The position numbers were made by a program, and so were the translations under genes. A DNA stretch of 64,000 bases from Bacteroidales bacterium (GTDB lineage Bacteria; Bacteroidota; Bacteroidia; Bacteroidales; GCA-2748055), in NCBI GenBank assembly GCA_029210725.1, contig JARGFM010000006.1:62001-126000 (forward strand). The letters are read 5' to 3'. The notes beneath the pieces were generated by a model. It was not told the origin of the DNA, did not search any database, and saw nothing but the letters and a program-made list of their open reading frames with translations. Positions 9,558 through 19,120 of this stretch are shown in pieces; the first letter of the stretch is position 1; each line of letters opens with the position of its first letter.

Positions 9558-10562
9558 ATGAAACTTACCCTTATCATCCCGGCCGGCTTACTGGTTCTGA
9601 TTCTTGCATCCTGCAGTAAACAGGAATACCCTGTCACAGGTTCCATAGAACGTCTCAGCCCTCAACTGGACCAGATTATTGCTCCGGGCACTCTTCCGGA
9701 AATACTGGCCGAGGGCTTCGAATGGTCGGAAGGCCCTCTCTGGCTCAGGGAACAGAAAAAGCTGATCTTCTCAGATATCCCGAATAACTCAATTTTTGAA
9801 TGGTCTGAAAAAGACGGCCTGAAACTCTATCTGAAACCCTCGGGGTATACCGGCACCATCGCCCGGGGCGGGGAGACAGGCTCAAACGGATTGCTGCTGG
9901 ATAAAGAAGGCAAATTGGTGCTCTGCCAGCATGGCGACCGCCGGATGGCCAGGATGGAAGCCCCTCTCGATGTTCCTGAAGCTAAGTTCAGCACCCTTGC
10001 CGGAGCATGGAAAGGAAAGCGTTTTAATTCGCCCAACGATGCCGTATTCAGCAGCACTGGAAATCTGTATATCACCGATCCTGCCTATGGCATGGAATTC
10101 GGATTTAAGGATTCCCTCCGTGAAATAGACTTCACAGGCGTCTTCCTGATCACTCCCGGGGGGGAGGTAAGCCTGCTGACCGACCAGCTCACCGCACCCA
10201 ATGGGATTGGATTCTCACCGGATGAAAGCCGCTTATACGTGGCCAATTCGGGAGGCCCTTCGGGTTTCATCTGGATGGAATATGAGCTAAGGGAAGATGG
10301 ACTACTCCAAAATGAAAAACTCTTCTACGATGCCCGACCCGCCTCTGACAGCCTCAGGGGAGCACCGGACGGACTGGCGGTGAGAAACGACGGAATTATC
10401 TTTGCTACGGGTCCCGGCGGAGTCTGGATCCTGACTCCCGGGGGAGAACACCTGGGCATCATAAAAACCGGCCAGGCCACTTCCAACTGCACCCTGGATG
10501 CAAAAAACCGCTATCTCTATATAACAGCAGATATGTACCTGCTGCGGATCAGGCTGCGTTAA
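9558..10562 (+). CDS. SMP-30/gluconolactonase-like lipoprotein
   Basis: The 334-residue protein has a lipoprotein signal (hydrophobic core then LASCSK, Cys near 19). It should be an envelope lipoprotein with the six-bladed SGL/SMP-30 propeller. Family landmarks are EGFEWSEGPLW (metal-binding Glu), NGLLLDKEGKLVLCQHGDRR, FNSPNDAVF, TAPNGIGFSPDESRLYVAN and GAPDGLAVR. Relatives hydrolyse sugar lactones using a divalent metal. The substrate here is unknown. It is the last gene of the four-gene run and is convergent with the Gfo/Idh/MocA gene. Confidence 0.85.
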   Translation: MKLTLIIPAGLLVLILASCSKQEYPVTGSIERLSPQLDQIIAPGTLPEILAEGFEWSEGPLWLREQKKLIFSDIPNNSIFEWSEKDGLKLYLKPSGYTGTIARGGETGSNGLLLDKEGKLVLCQHGDRRMARMEAPLDVPEAKFSTLAGAWKGKRFNSPNDAVFSSTGNLYITDPAYGMEFGFKDSLREIDFTGVFLITPGGEVSLLTDQLTAPNGIGFSPDESRLYVANSGGPSGFIWMEYELREDGLLQNEKLFYDARPASDSLRGAPDGLAVRNDGIIFATGPGGVWILTPGGEHLGIIKTGQATSNCTLDAKNRYLYITADMYLLRIRLR

Positions 10563-10571
10563 TCAGTCGAC

Positions 10572-11888
10572 TCAGACTTCAGGCAGCACCCAGGGTTCCC
10601 GGTAGGTGGGTGTCAGATAGCTGTCTGCTTCCGCATCGTTGATAAACTTGCTCTTTTCTGCATCCCAGTATAATCTTCTGCCTGTCTTAAAGGCCACATT
10701 CCCCAGGTGACAGGTCCGGGCCACGCCTGCGGCAATCTCCACCGGACAGTTCAGCGGTGCACCGTTCTTTATGCCGTCGATAAAATTGGCCATATGGTTT
10801 GAGAGGCCCTTCCCATCTCCCTGGATCAGGTCGATTCTATCCAGGGTGGGCTGACCTCCTTTGGGTTCCGGAATTACCTCCCAGCCGCCGCGGTCCACCA
10901 CCAGCGTACCCTCATTGCCCACAAAACCCACTCCGTGTGAACGGCCGTAATAACCTCCGTCAATCCCGATTCCATGGTCCCAGAGCATGGTGAAATCATC
11001 AAACTCGTAAATGGCCTGAAGGGTATCCGGAGTTTCACAGGCATCTTCCGGATAGGCAAACTTCCCCCCCATGGCCATGACCGACTTAGGGGCATACTTT
11101 TGCATACCGAAAAGTGCATAATCCACGATATGAACCCCCCAGTCGGTCATCATCCCCCCGGCATAGTCCCAGAACCAGCGAAAGGTAAAATGGAACCTGT
11201 TTTTATTAAAGGGCCGCCTGGAAGCAGGACCCAGCCAGAAATCATAATCCACTCCTTCCGGAACCGGCGAATCGGCTACCACGGGAACCGATTTCATCCA
11301 GCCCTGGTAGGACCAGGCACGTACGGTCCTGATTTTCCCCAACTGACCGGAGTGTACATATTTAATCGCATCCTGCCAGTGAGTATCACTGCGCTGCCAC
11401 TGTCCGATCTGCACCACATTTCCATATTTTTGCACCGCCTTCTCCATGATATTGCACTCTTCAATGGTGTTGGCCAGTGGCTTTTCACAATAAATATCAT
11501 AACCTTCCTGCGCTGCATATATAAAAGGTATGGTATGCCAGTGATCCGGGGTGCCTATAATAATGACATCCAGTCCCTTATGCTCCAGCAGATGACGAAA
11601 ATCCTTATAAGCCCTGGGGGCCTTCCCCTGGATCTTCTCCACATCCTTTATCCGCTTATCAAGTACGTTCTGATCCACGTCACAAAGAGCAGCACACTCG
11701 GTATTGGGAAGGTTCAGGAAAGCTCTCAGATCGGAAAAGCCCATTCCATTGACCCCGATCACTCCGCAGACCAGTTTTTCATTGGCACCGAGTATTCCTC
11801 CCTTCAGGGTGGAAAAGGGGGAAGTCATTCCAATTAATGCAGTGGCAGCTGCAGATTTCCTGATAAATTCTCTTCTGTTGGTAGGCAT
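10572..11888 (-). CDS. Gfo/Idh/MocA-family oxidoreductase with Tat signal
   Basis: The 438-residue protein opens with a twin-arginine signal (NRREFIRKSAAATALIG), so it is probably exported folded with its nucleotide cofactor. The Rossmann fold follows (VCGVIGVNGMGFSDLRAF) and the family hallmark EKPLA is present in YDIYCEKPLANTIEE near 130. The C-terminal half contains DYAGGMMTDWGVHIVDYALFG, typical of the exported Bacteroidota subgroup. Such proteins are usually sugar dehydrogenases or retaining glycosidases using NAD. No carbohydrate cluster surrounds it, so its substrate is open. Confidence 0.88.
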   Translation of the reverse strand: MPTNRREFIRKSAAATALIGMTSPFSTLKGGILGANEKLVCGVIGVNGMGFSDLRAFLNLPNTECAALCDVDQNVLDKRIKDVEKIQGKAPRAYKDFRHLLEHKGLDVIIIGTPDHWHTIPFIYAAQEGYDIYCEKPLANTIEECNIMEKAVQKYGNVVQIGQWQRSDTHWQDAIKYVHSGQLGKIRTVRAWSYQGWMKSVPVVADSPVPEGVDYDFWLGPASRRPFNKNRFHFTFRWFWDYAGGMMTDWGVHIVDYALFGMQKYAPKSVMAMGGKFAYPEDACETPDTLQAIYEFDDFTMLWDHGIGIDGGYYGRSHGVGFVGNEGTLVVDRGGWEVIPEPKGGQPTLDRIDLIQGDGKGLSNHMANFIDGIKNGAPLNCPVEIAAGVARTCHLGNVAFKTGRRLYWDAEKSKFINDAEADSYLTPTYREPWVLPEV

Positions 11889-11947
11889 AGGTAAAATCTT
11901 AAATGGTTTATAAGTTAGTTGCTTGTTTGCTGAATAAAACTAATGAT

Positions 11948-13537
11948 TTATCTGTTAAGGGGAGCAAAAAGGGAGTTCCCCTGATTAAACTTCCGGTCCA
12001 GCAACAGGTCCACCACCTGCACTCCATTCATCATGGTTCCGTAAAGGCCATGGGAAAACTTGGGCTGATAAAGGTTCTTTATGGGAGTTTTCATGGGCAG
12101 CCGTTTGGGTCCGAACTGCGTGACCAGAGAGGCCATATCATACAGGCTTCCTGTTGGAGATCCCGAATACCTGGCATAGGTCGCCGGTGTGGCAATATCC
12201 TTCACCACCACATGCTTACTAAGATCGGGGATGAAGTACTTCTCAGCAATGCCGATAAAGAAGCCGGCCCATTTTTCCTTCTCCGCCTTGTACCTGGGAT
12301 AATCGCTGTCCCTCCACTCCTTCCACTGTCCCAGGGCAAAGGGGGTACACCGGAGAGTAATCGTATTCTTTGCACCGGTGGTAAGCGAGGGACAGATAAG
12401 CGCCATATGGAAACATTCTTCAGAAAAAGCCTGATCCCCATTCAGATAAGCCTGGAACAACTTTTCGGCAGTGCCCAGTCCGGTCGATACCACGTTGTAT
12501 GGATAATCCAGATCCAGGGTTTTCATATCGATCTTATCGTCCAGTCCCAGGGCCACATTGATGGAGGAGACCGACATTATGGTATTTTTCAGCTTGTCCA
12601 CATAGGCATCCGGCAGATGTTGATCGCCCACCAGGGTGCGCATGGCCAGCATGGGATCAACAGTAGTAATAAGGGTTTCCGCCAGAATGGGTTCCTCCTC
12701 CCCTTTCACCCTGATCCCCCTGGCCACCCCGTTCTCTACCAGGATCTTTTCCACTTCTGCATTAAATAAGATTTCACCCCCGCGTTCCTGGAACAGCAAA
12801 GCCATCCTGGCCGGAAATTCATCGAAAAACCCGTAGGGCCTGAAACAGCGGGTCATGGACGAGAGCATGGCCCCTGTGGCCATGATGGCGGATGCCCGGT
12901 CCGAGGGAACCCCGGAAAAGGAGGTGAAAGTCTCCATCACCTCCCTTAGCTTCGGATTGGTAATCCCGAACTTATCAAGCAGTCCCGAATAGGTTCTGTT
13001 CAGATTTGCCACCACCTTGGGAGCCTGGAAAGGGATCTTTAGTTTATCCTTCAGGGTGGAATTGGCCTTTAATTTGCGAACCTGCCTGAACATATCCACC
13101 GAATAATCCATCAGCGCCCTGATCTTCCGGGCATCATCGGGAAAAAGTTCAACCAGGTAATTTTTAAAATTCTCCGCCCCGGCAGGAATCTTATACTCCT
13201 CTACCTGGTCGCCGCTTACCACCAGCCGGCGCATGAAATCACCCTTATACTGTTTCAGATCCAGGTCAATCTCCAGGTACTCCAGAATATCTATAATATC
13301 GGGAAAGAGCTGAGTGGTCTCAAAAACATAGCCTTCGCGTTCATAGGCCGTACTGTATCCGCCGGGGTAGCTGTTTTTCTCTACAATCAGGGTACGCTTG
13401 CCCTCCGTGTTTTTCTGCCACATCATCCCTGAAGACAGACCGCTCAATCCCGCTCCGATGATCACAAGATCGTATTCCTTAGCCCCGGAATAATTCGACC
13501 TTACACTGTCTCTTTTCAGTTGAATGCTGCTTTTCAT
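11948..13537 (-). CDS. Phytoene-desaturase-like FAD oxidoreductase
   Basis: The 529-residue flavoprotein has a dinucleotide-binding motif (DLVIIGAGLSGLSSG, about 24-38) followed by IVEKNSYPGGYSTAYEREGY, as in the carotenoid isomerase/desaturase and RetSat-like branch. A C-terminal FAD segment lies near PIKNLYQPKF...GLYGTMMNGVQVVD. It is not part of a carotenoid cluster here, so a general isoprenoid or lipid redox role is as likely as carotenoid synthesis. The gene is divergent from mobA, with 74 bp between the two ATG codons. Confidence 0.83.
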   Translation of the reverse strand: MKSSIQLKRDSVRSNYSGAKEYDLVIIGAGLSGLSSGMMWQKNTEGKRTLIVEKNSYPGGYSTAYEREGYVFETTQLFPDIIDILEYLEIDLDLKQYKGDFMRRLVVSGDQVEEYKIPAGAENFKNYLVELFPDDARKIRALMDYSVDMFRQVRKLKANSTLKDKLKIPFQAPKVVANLNRTYSGLLDKFGITNPKLREVMETFTSFSGVPSDRASAIMATGAMLSSMTRCFRPYGFFDEFPARMALLFQERGGEILFNAEVEKILVENGVARGIRVKGEEEPILAETLITTVDPMLAMRTLVGDQHLPDAYVDKLKNTIMSVSSINVALGLDDKIDMKTLDLDYPYNVVSTGLGTAEKLFQAYLNGDQAFSEECFHMALICPSLTTGAKNTITLRCTPFALGQWKEWRDSDYPRYKAEKEKWAGFFIGIAEKYFIPDLSKHVVVKDIATPATYARYSGSPTGSLYDMASLVTQFGPKRLPMKTPIKNLYQPKFSHGLYGTMMNGVQVVDLLLDRKFNQGNSLFAPLNR

Positions 13538-13611
13538 GATACCGGGATTGGAAATTATACCTCTAATTTAGGATAAAGATTTATACCTTGCGTCGGTTTT
13601 CCGTAAGATTC

Positions 13612-14214
13612 ATGAAGACCAGCAGCACAAAAATAACCGGAATCCTTCTGGCAGGTGGAAAGAGCCGGAGAATGGGTGTTGAAAAGGGCACCCTCGTTAT
13701 TGGAGGCGCGCTTCTTTATCAGCACCCCCTGAAGGTGCTGGAAGGGCTCTGTGATGAGATCCTGATCAGCAGCTACAGCGATTCCATTTCCCGGGTTCCT
13801 CACAGGAAAGTCTGTGATGAAATCAAAGGAATTGGTCCCCTGGGGGGGATATTCAGCTGCCTGAAACAGTCATCTTCCGATCTGAACCTGGTGCTCTCCT
13901 ACGACTTGCCCCTGGTCAATGAATCCCTGTTCCGGCTGCTTATCTCTGAAAGAGACCGCTATGATCTGGTGCTGCCGGCCATGCCCGGGAAACAAGCGGA
14001 GCCTCTCTGTGGCCTCTATCACAAAAATGTCCTGGAAGTAATCGGGCAGATGATCAGACAGAAGGATTATAAGGTAAACCATTTGCTGGACCGCTGCCCC
14101 AGCAGGGTGGTCCCGATCACCAGGGATATGAAATGCTGGCAAACCGATCTGTTCCTTAATATTAACAGCAAGGAGGATCTCCAGCGCCTGCCCCCAGGTT
14201 TTAAAACAGATTAA
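13612..14214 (+). CDS. mobA: Molybdenum cofactor guanylyltransferase
   Basis: The 200-residue MobA family protein adds GMP to Mo-molybdopterin to make the guanine dinucleotide cofactor of DMSO-reductase-family enzymes. The nucleotide-binding motif ITGILLAGGKSRRMGVEKG starts at residue 8, and LSYDLPLVNESLF (D-P metal site) lies near 104. I start at ATG 13612 because it places the motif at the normal distance from the N-terminus; a TTG at 13588 is also in frame. It is intact and sits just upstream of the decayed molybdoenzyme locus that it presumably served. Confidence 0.88.
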   Translation: MKTSSTKITGILLAGGKSRRMGVEKGTLVIGGALLYQHPLKVLEGLCDEILISSYSDSISRVPHRKVCDEIKGIGPLGGIFSCLKQSSSDLNLVLSYDLPLVNESLFRLLISERDRYDLVLPAMPGKQAEPLCGLYHKNVLEVIGQMIRQKDYKVNHLLDRCPSRVVPITRDMKCWQTDLFLNINSKEDLQRLPPGFKTD

Positions 14215-14242
14215 GATGAAGAGAGAGATCAATTCCATCTGA

Positions 14243-15403
14243 TTGAAAGCGGCTGTGGCAGGCGGATTATGGGCCAGTTTTGAGATTATAGTGGGGAGTC
14301 TTCTGCACAATTTGCATCTGCCTTTTTCCGGCACCATCCTGGCTACCTTCTCGGTTATCTGGATGATCTCCTTTTTGCAGATCTGGAACGAAACCGGGCT
14401 CATCTGGAGGGCCGGGCTTATCTGTGGATTAATGAAATCTCTTTCCCCCAGTGCCGTGATCCTGGGCCCGATGACCGGAATCATGATGGAGGCCCTGGTC
14501 ATGGAACTGCTCATTTATCTGCTGGGCAGAAATATGTTCGCTTATATCATGGCCGGAATTGCTGCTCTTCTAAGTACCATCATGCATAAACTGGCCAGCC
14601 TTTTTATTCTTTATGGAAACGACCTGGTAAATATTTATGTCAACCTGTTCCGCTTCATCCAAAAACAACTTGGCCTGGAAAATGCGGAATCCAGGGACCT
14701 GATTACCGGAATCATAGTCCTGTATATACTGCTGGGGGCAGCTGCTGCACTTGCTGGCAGCCTCCTGGGCAAAAGAGCCCTGCAAAAACAGAACGCGCCC
14801 GGCTCCGTTCCCAAAGCTTCAGATCCTTTTGTTTCGGCCGGGCAGGAAGCAGATCCAAACCAGGCTTTCCGGATCGTATTGTTGTTTATGCCTGTACTGA
14901 TGATCCCTGGCCTCCTTTTACTGATCAACCGTTTTGGCCTTCAGCTTCAAGCCCTGGTTCCATCCGGACTATACCTGCTTTTCCTGCTCCTGTACTACAA
15001 ACGTATCATTCACCGCCTTAAAAAACCCTTTTTCTGGAGTCAGTTGGTACTGATGACTTTGCTTGCAGGCCTCTTCTGTCATCCTCAGGATGGCAGTAAC
15101 TTCATGATTCAAAACGGTTTTCTGGTAGGTCTGGAGATGAGCCTGCGTGCGGTACTGATCGTATCTGCATTTTCCGGGCTCTCTGTGGAAATCAGAAATC
15201 CAATGGTAACAGGCTACCTCCTGGGATTGGGATTCGGTAAAGCCTATGCAGCCCTGTCGTTGGCTTTCAACTCATTACCGGCCATGCTTGATCGCTCAGC
15301 CAGGCTCTCCAATTTCCTCAGGAAGCACTTCCAGGCATTTTCAGATATGCTTGTGGAGGCTGAAATGTGGATGAACTACTACCAGAAAGAGTTTCAGGAC
15401 TAA
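14243..15403 (+). CDS. Polytopic membrane protein with an in-frame TGA near its N-terminus
   Basis: The reading frame starts naturally at ATG 14216, one base after the mobA stop, reads MKREINSI, meets TGA at 14240-14242 and continues with LKAAVAGGLWASFEIIVGS. The stop probably replaces a Trp codon (TGG to TGA). If translated at all, the protein would start at TTG 14243 (386 residues). About ten hydrophobic segments are visible, with a polar linker rich in Lys, Gln and Pro near 190. I recognise it only as a conserved Bacteroidota membrane protein resembling ECF-type substrate-binding components. Coupling to mobA suggests a link to molybdoenzyme biogenesis, but that is inference. Confidence 0.65.
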   Translation: MKAAVAGGLWASFEIIVGSLLHNLHLPFSGTILATFSVIWMISFLQIWNETGLIWRAGLICGLMKSLSPSAVILGPMTGIMMEALVMELLIYLLGRNMFAYIMAGIAALLSTIMHKLASLFILYGNDLVNIYVNLFRFIQKQLGLENAESRDLITGIIVLYILLGAAAALAGSLLGKRALQKQNAPGSVPKASDPFVSAGQEADPNQAFRIVLLFMPVLMIPGLLLLINRFGLQLQALVPSGLYLLFLLLYYKRIIHRLKKPFFWSQLVLMTLLAGLFCHPQDGSNFMIQNGFLVGLEMSLRAVLIVSAFSGLSVEIRNPMVTGYLLGLGFGKAYAALSLAFNSLPAMLDRSARLSNFLRKHFQAFSDMLVEAEMWMNYYQKEFQD

Positions 15404-15549
15404 TTTATTTCAATTCTACATAGACTTATTATGCTGATTTATATGGTTTTATAATACATATATAAATTCACATATCTATGTTTTTAGATATATAAAAATT
15501 ACTTTTACACTCTCAGATTTTTAACTTCATTTCATTAAAGGACCATTCG

Positions 15550-17518
15550 ATGACTAGCCGAAGAGATTTTATAAGGATTTCTGGTTTGGGCATGGGAGGA
15601 TTGGCCGTAAGTGCATAAAGTTTAGCTGTTTAAAAGAACTTGTCCTCTTCTCCGCCCCAAGGGACCGAACTCAGTATAAATACCGACCGGACGCCCACCA
15701 TTTGCGAAATCTGCTTCTGGAAGTGCGCCGGGTGGGTCTATAAGAACCCGGAAGGAAAGATCTGGAAAGTGGTTGGAAATGAGGAGGATCAGCACAGCAA
15801 CGGTCGCTTATGTCCCCGCGGAACAGGAGGCCCTGGCATGTACTATGACGAGGACCGCCTGAAAAGACCTCTGATCCGTACCGAAGAGAGGGGCAGGACG
15901 ATCTTCCGGGAAGCTTCCTGGGACGAAGCATTTGATTACATAGCCGAAAAAATGAGAGCCATCGCAGAGGAACATGGCCCCGAATGCACCGCATTGCTGA
16001 CCCACGGCTCAGGAGGAAAATACTTCGGAACCCTTTTGAAAGCTTTCGGATCCAACAACATTGCCGCTCCCTCTTATGCACAGTGCCGGGGTCCGCGTGA
16101 AGTGGCCTATCATATGACCTTCGGTGAAGGAGTGGGAAGTCCGGAGAGAATCGACATCCGGGATACCAAATGTCTGGTGCTGATCGGGGCTCACCTGGGT
16201 GAGAACATGCATAACGGACAGGTTCAGGAAATGTCCGATGCCATCAACAAAGGTGCGTCCATTATTACGGTGGATCCCCGTTACAGCATTGCTGCCAGCA
16301 AATCCAAATACTAGCTGCCCATCAAACCGGCCACCGACCTGGCCCTCCTGCTGGCCTGGATCCTGGGGACAACGAGGCGGATTCTATAATCCGGAAACCG
16401 TCACCATTCCCGACTGGCCCCATCCGCCATTCCCGACTCCAAAAAGAACCTGGAGAGATGCCTATCCCGGGAAATACAACCTGGCCTATGAGACCATTGC
16501 TTCGGGGATTTGCGATGCCACCATCCCGGATGTGAACAGGGGCTGCAACTTCAAAGGATGGATCGTGAACGGTACGAATCTGATCAAAACCATTCCCGAT
16601 ACGCCTAAATTGCTAGAGGCCATACAGGCGCTGGAACTGCTGGTCGTGATCGATACCATGCCCATGGCCATAACCGGTTGGGCCGATGTGGTACTCCCCG
16701 AATATACCTACCTGGAGCGTTATGATACGATCCGCGATTCCCCTCACCGCAAGCCGGCCATCGCTCTGCGAATGCCTGCTGCCGATCCTCTCTACAATAC
16801 CAAACCAGCCTACTGGATGGCGAAAGAGTTGGCCAAACGCCTGGGGCTGGAAGATTATTTCAGCTGGAATTCCATCAAAGAGATGCTCGACTGGCAGCTC
16901 AAACAGGCAGGCTCCTCCCTGGAGGAGATGAAGCGCATCGGGGTGAAAACCTTCGAACGCTCTTACGATGATCTCTACAATGATCCGGACCAGGAGGTGG
17001 AGTTCAATACCAATACCGGAAAAATAGAACTCTACAGTACGGAACTGGCTGCCGAGGGATTTGACCCCCTGCCGGTTTATACTCCTCACGAAGAGCCCCC
17101 GCCAGGATATTACCGCCTTAATTACGGACGGGCACCCATGCATACCTTTGGACGGACCGCCAATAATGCGCTCTTAAAAGACCAGATGGATGAGAATACG
17201 GCCTGGATCAATCCGAAGGTGGCCGGTGAATGGGGAATTGAAAACGGACAGTATATCTGGCTGGAGAATCAGGACGGGGTACGCTCCTCCTTTCCCATCC
17301 GGGCACGTGTTACCGAGCGAACCCGCTGGGACAGTGTTTACATGGTACATGGATTCGGGCATACCAATGATAAACTCTCCAGGGCTTATGGCAGGGGGGC
17401 CAGTGATTCGGAGCTGATTACCCGGGTTCATCTGGATCCCATTATGGGAGGGACGGGAATGAGGGGCAATTTTGTCACCTTCAGGTTTGAACCCAAAGAA
17501 GAGGAGGCTGCATCATGA
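15550..17518 (+). pseudogene. psrA: Decayed polysulfide/thiosulfate reductase catalytic subunit
   Basis: A Tat signal (MTSRRDFIRISGLGMGG) starts at ATG 15550 and is followed in the same frame by TAA 15616-15618 and TAA 15631-15633. The frame then encodes a [4Fe-4S] motif (CEICFWKC...LCPRG) and the putative Mo-ligand cysteine in PSYAQCRGPRE. TAG at 16312-16314 interrupts ASKSKY/LPIKPATDLALLLAWI, probably from TGG. Near 16357-16363 the protein jumps to another frame at GSWGQRGGFYNPE; comparison with the family implies that about 80-100 residues were lost. The C-terminal MopB region (LNYGRAPMHTFGRTANN) is intact. With at least four lesions the gene cannot make PsrA/PhsA. It overlaps the next start by 4 bp. 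Confidence 0.88.
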
Positions 17519-18046
17519 GATACGCCATGGCCATAGATACGAAGAAGTGTGTAGGCTGCAGCGACTGCGTGGTTGCCTGTCAGACCGAAAACAAGGTACG
17601 TATCGGGTATTGCCGCGACTGGGTGGTGGAAGTCACAGACGGAACCTACCCCCGGCTGGAGATAGAGATCCGGTCTGAACGCTGCAACCAGTGCGACAAT
17701 GCACCCTGTGTACGCTGCTGCCCCACCGGTGCCAGTCACTATGCCGATGGAGGCATTGTTCTGGTCACTCCCAACAAGTGCATCGGATGCGGGGCCTGCA
17801 TTACCTCCTGTCCTTACGATGCCCGTTATCCGCATCTCGATGGTTATGTGGATAAGTGCATTTTGTATTCACAGGGTTAAAAAGGGACTGGAACCGGCCT
17901 GTGTTGCCGCATGTCCCACCAAATGCATGTATTTTGGAGACCTGGACGATTCCAGGAGTTCCGTTTCAGAGATCCTGAAAGTCCGAAAATATAAAACCCT
18001 GATCCCTGAAGCAGGGACCGATCCCCAGTTGTATTTCCTTATCTAA
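17515..18046 (+). pseudogene. psrB: Frameshifted ferredoxin-like electron-transfer subunit
   Basis: The gene starts at ATG 17515, overlapping the psrA stop. It encodes four [4Fe-4S] cluster motifs: [43 protein letters not shown] and, after the break, [18 protein letters not shown]. At about 17862-17866 the frame shifts. The first frame ends at TAA 17880 after DKCILYSQG, while a second frame continues to TAA 18046. Restoring the CxxC pair in DKC..C needs two extra bases, so a 2-bp deletion is most likely. In PsrB-type proteins these clusters pass electrons from the NrfD quinol site to the Mo subunit. Confidence 0.87.
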
Positions 18047-18053
18047 CAGAACC

Positions 18054-19098
18054 ATGAGAGAAGAGATTATTGTCAGCGGACGCAACAACTACCTGATTGA
18101 TCCCCAGCTGCATATCTGGCACTGGCAGATTCCCCTCTATCTTTTTCTGGGCGGACTGGCCGCAGGGATCCTCTTTTTTGCTGCCTTTTTCACCCTGATG
18201 GGAAAGGAAAACAAGTATCGTGCCGCTGTAAAAATTGCACCGCATATCGTACCCTGGGTATTGATCGCGGGGCTGCTGGCTCTGCTTCTTGACCTGAAAC
18301 ATCAGCTCTATTTCTGGAGATTGTACACCACCATTCGCCTGGAATCGCCCATGTCCTGGGGCGCGTGGGTTCTTATGCTGGTCACCCCATTGTCCTTTAT
18401 CTGGTCGGCCATCCATATCAGGGAGGTCTTTCCCAAATGGGATTGGAAGTATGAAATCATAAAGAATCTGGAGTCCTTTTTTCTTAAACAGAAAATAGCT
18501 ATCGCCTGGGTCATGGCGATAAGTTCCATCATTCTCGGGGTGTATACGGGGATCCTTTTTTCGGCATTGATTCTCCTCGCAGCAAGCTGCGAGGAATCAT
18601 CTATTAATTGTTTATTTTAAATGTGCTCGCTTACCCCGCAGCAGAGCTACGGGGAATGCGCTCGCGTAATTCAACGCCAGACCTCTCTGGAACACTTCGA
18701 TTCTTGGTCCTCTGTTCCTGGCTTCAGGCCTTTCAGCAGGTGCGGCCGTGATTATGCTGTTTTCACAGAAACATAAGGAAAGGAACATGTTTTCCAGGAT
18801 CGATATCGGTATTATTGTGGTGGAGCTCTTCCTGATTATCCATATGTTCATGGGCTTCCTGGCCAGCACCCAGGTACAGATCGAAGCAGCAAAACTTTTC
18901 CTGGGAGGGCCCTGGACAGCCCCCTTCTGGATCTTTGTGGTGATCCTTGGAATGATTGTCCCGGTCATCCTGGAGGTTTTGGAACTGAAAAAATTTAAAA
19001 TTCCTGTGGTGATCCCGGCTACTCTTGTTCTTTTCGGAAGCCTGATGCTGCGTTTTATCATTTCCTTTGCCGGCCAGGAAAGCAGGTGGCTCTATTAA
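18054..19098 (+). pseudogene. psrC: NrfD-like quinol-oxidising membrane subunit, interrupted
   Basis: The frame from ATG 18054 encodes the first five or so membrane helices of an NrfD/PsrC protein (LHIWHWQIPLYLFLGGLAAG, PMSWGAWVLML). It reads into foreign sequence after TGILFSA and stops at 18620. The remainder resumes in another frame at NARPLWNTSILGPLFLASG near 18672 and runs to TAA 19098 (GQESRWLY). The gap is an inserted palindromic element of about 103 bp at 18569-18671, which changes the frame by one. The native protein would have anchored PsrAB in the membrane and oxidised menaquinol. Confidence 0.87.
18569..18671 (+). repeat. REP/BIME-like palindromic element inserted in psrC
   Basis: About 103 bp split the psrC coding sequence. 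The insert contains a perfect hairpin CCTCGCAG-CAAG-CTGCGAGG (18575-18594) and a second, imperfect one CCCCGCAGC-AGAG-CTACGGGG (about 18634-18654). They are separated by AT-rich DNA and flanked by GCTCGC motifs. ATT occurs at both edges (18566-18568 and 18669-18671), a possible 3-bp target duplication. The layout of two GC-rich palindromes and no ORF resembles REP or BIME elements mobilised by IS200-like REP-associated transposases. No such transposase gene lies in the window. Confidence 0.7.
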
Positions 19099-19120
19099 AT
19101 AACTTAATAAACTATCCATA

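Noticed and set aside
10974-11837. Long open frame opposite the Gfo/Idh/MocA gene
   Set aside because: The sense strand encodes a recognisable oxidoreductase with a Tat signal; the antisense frame has no motif.
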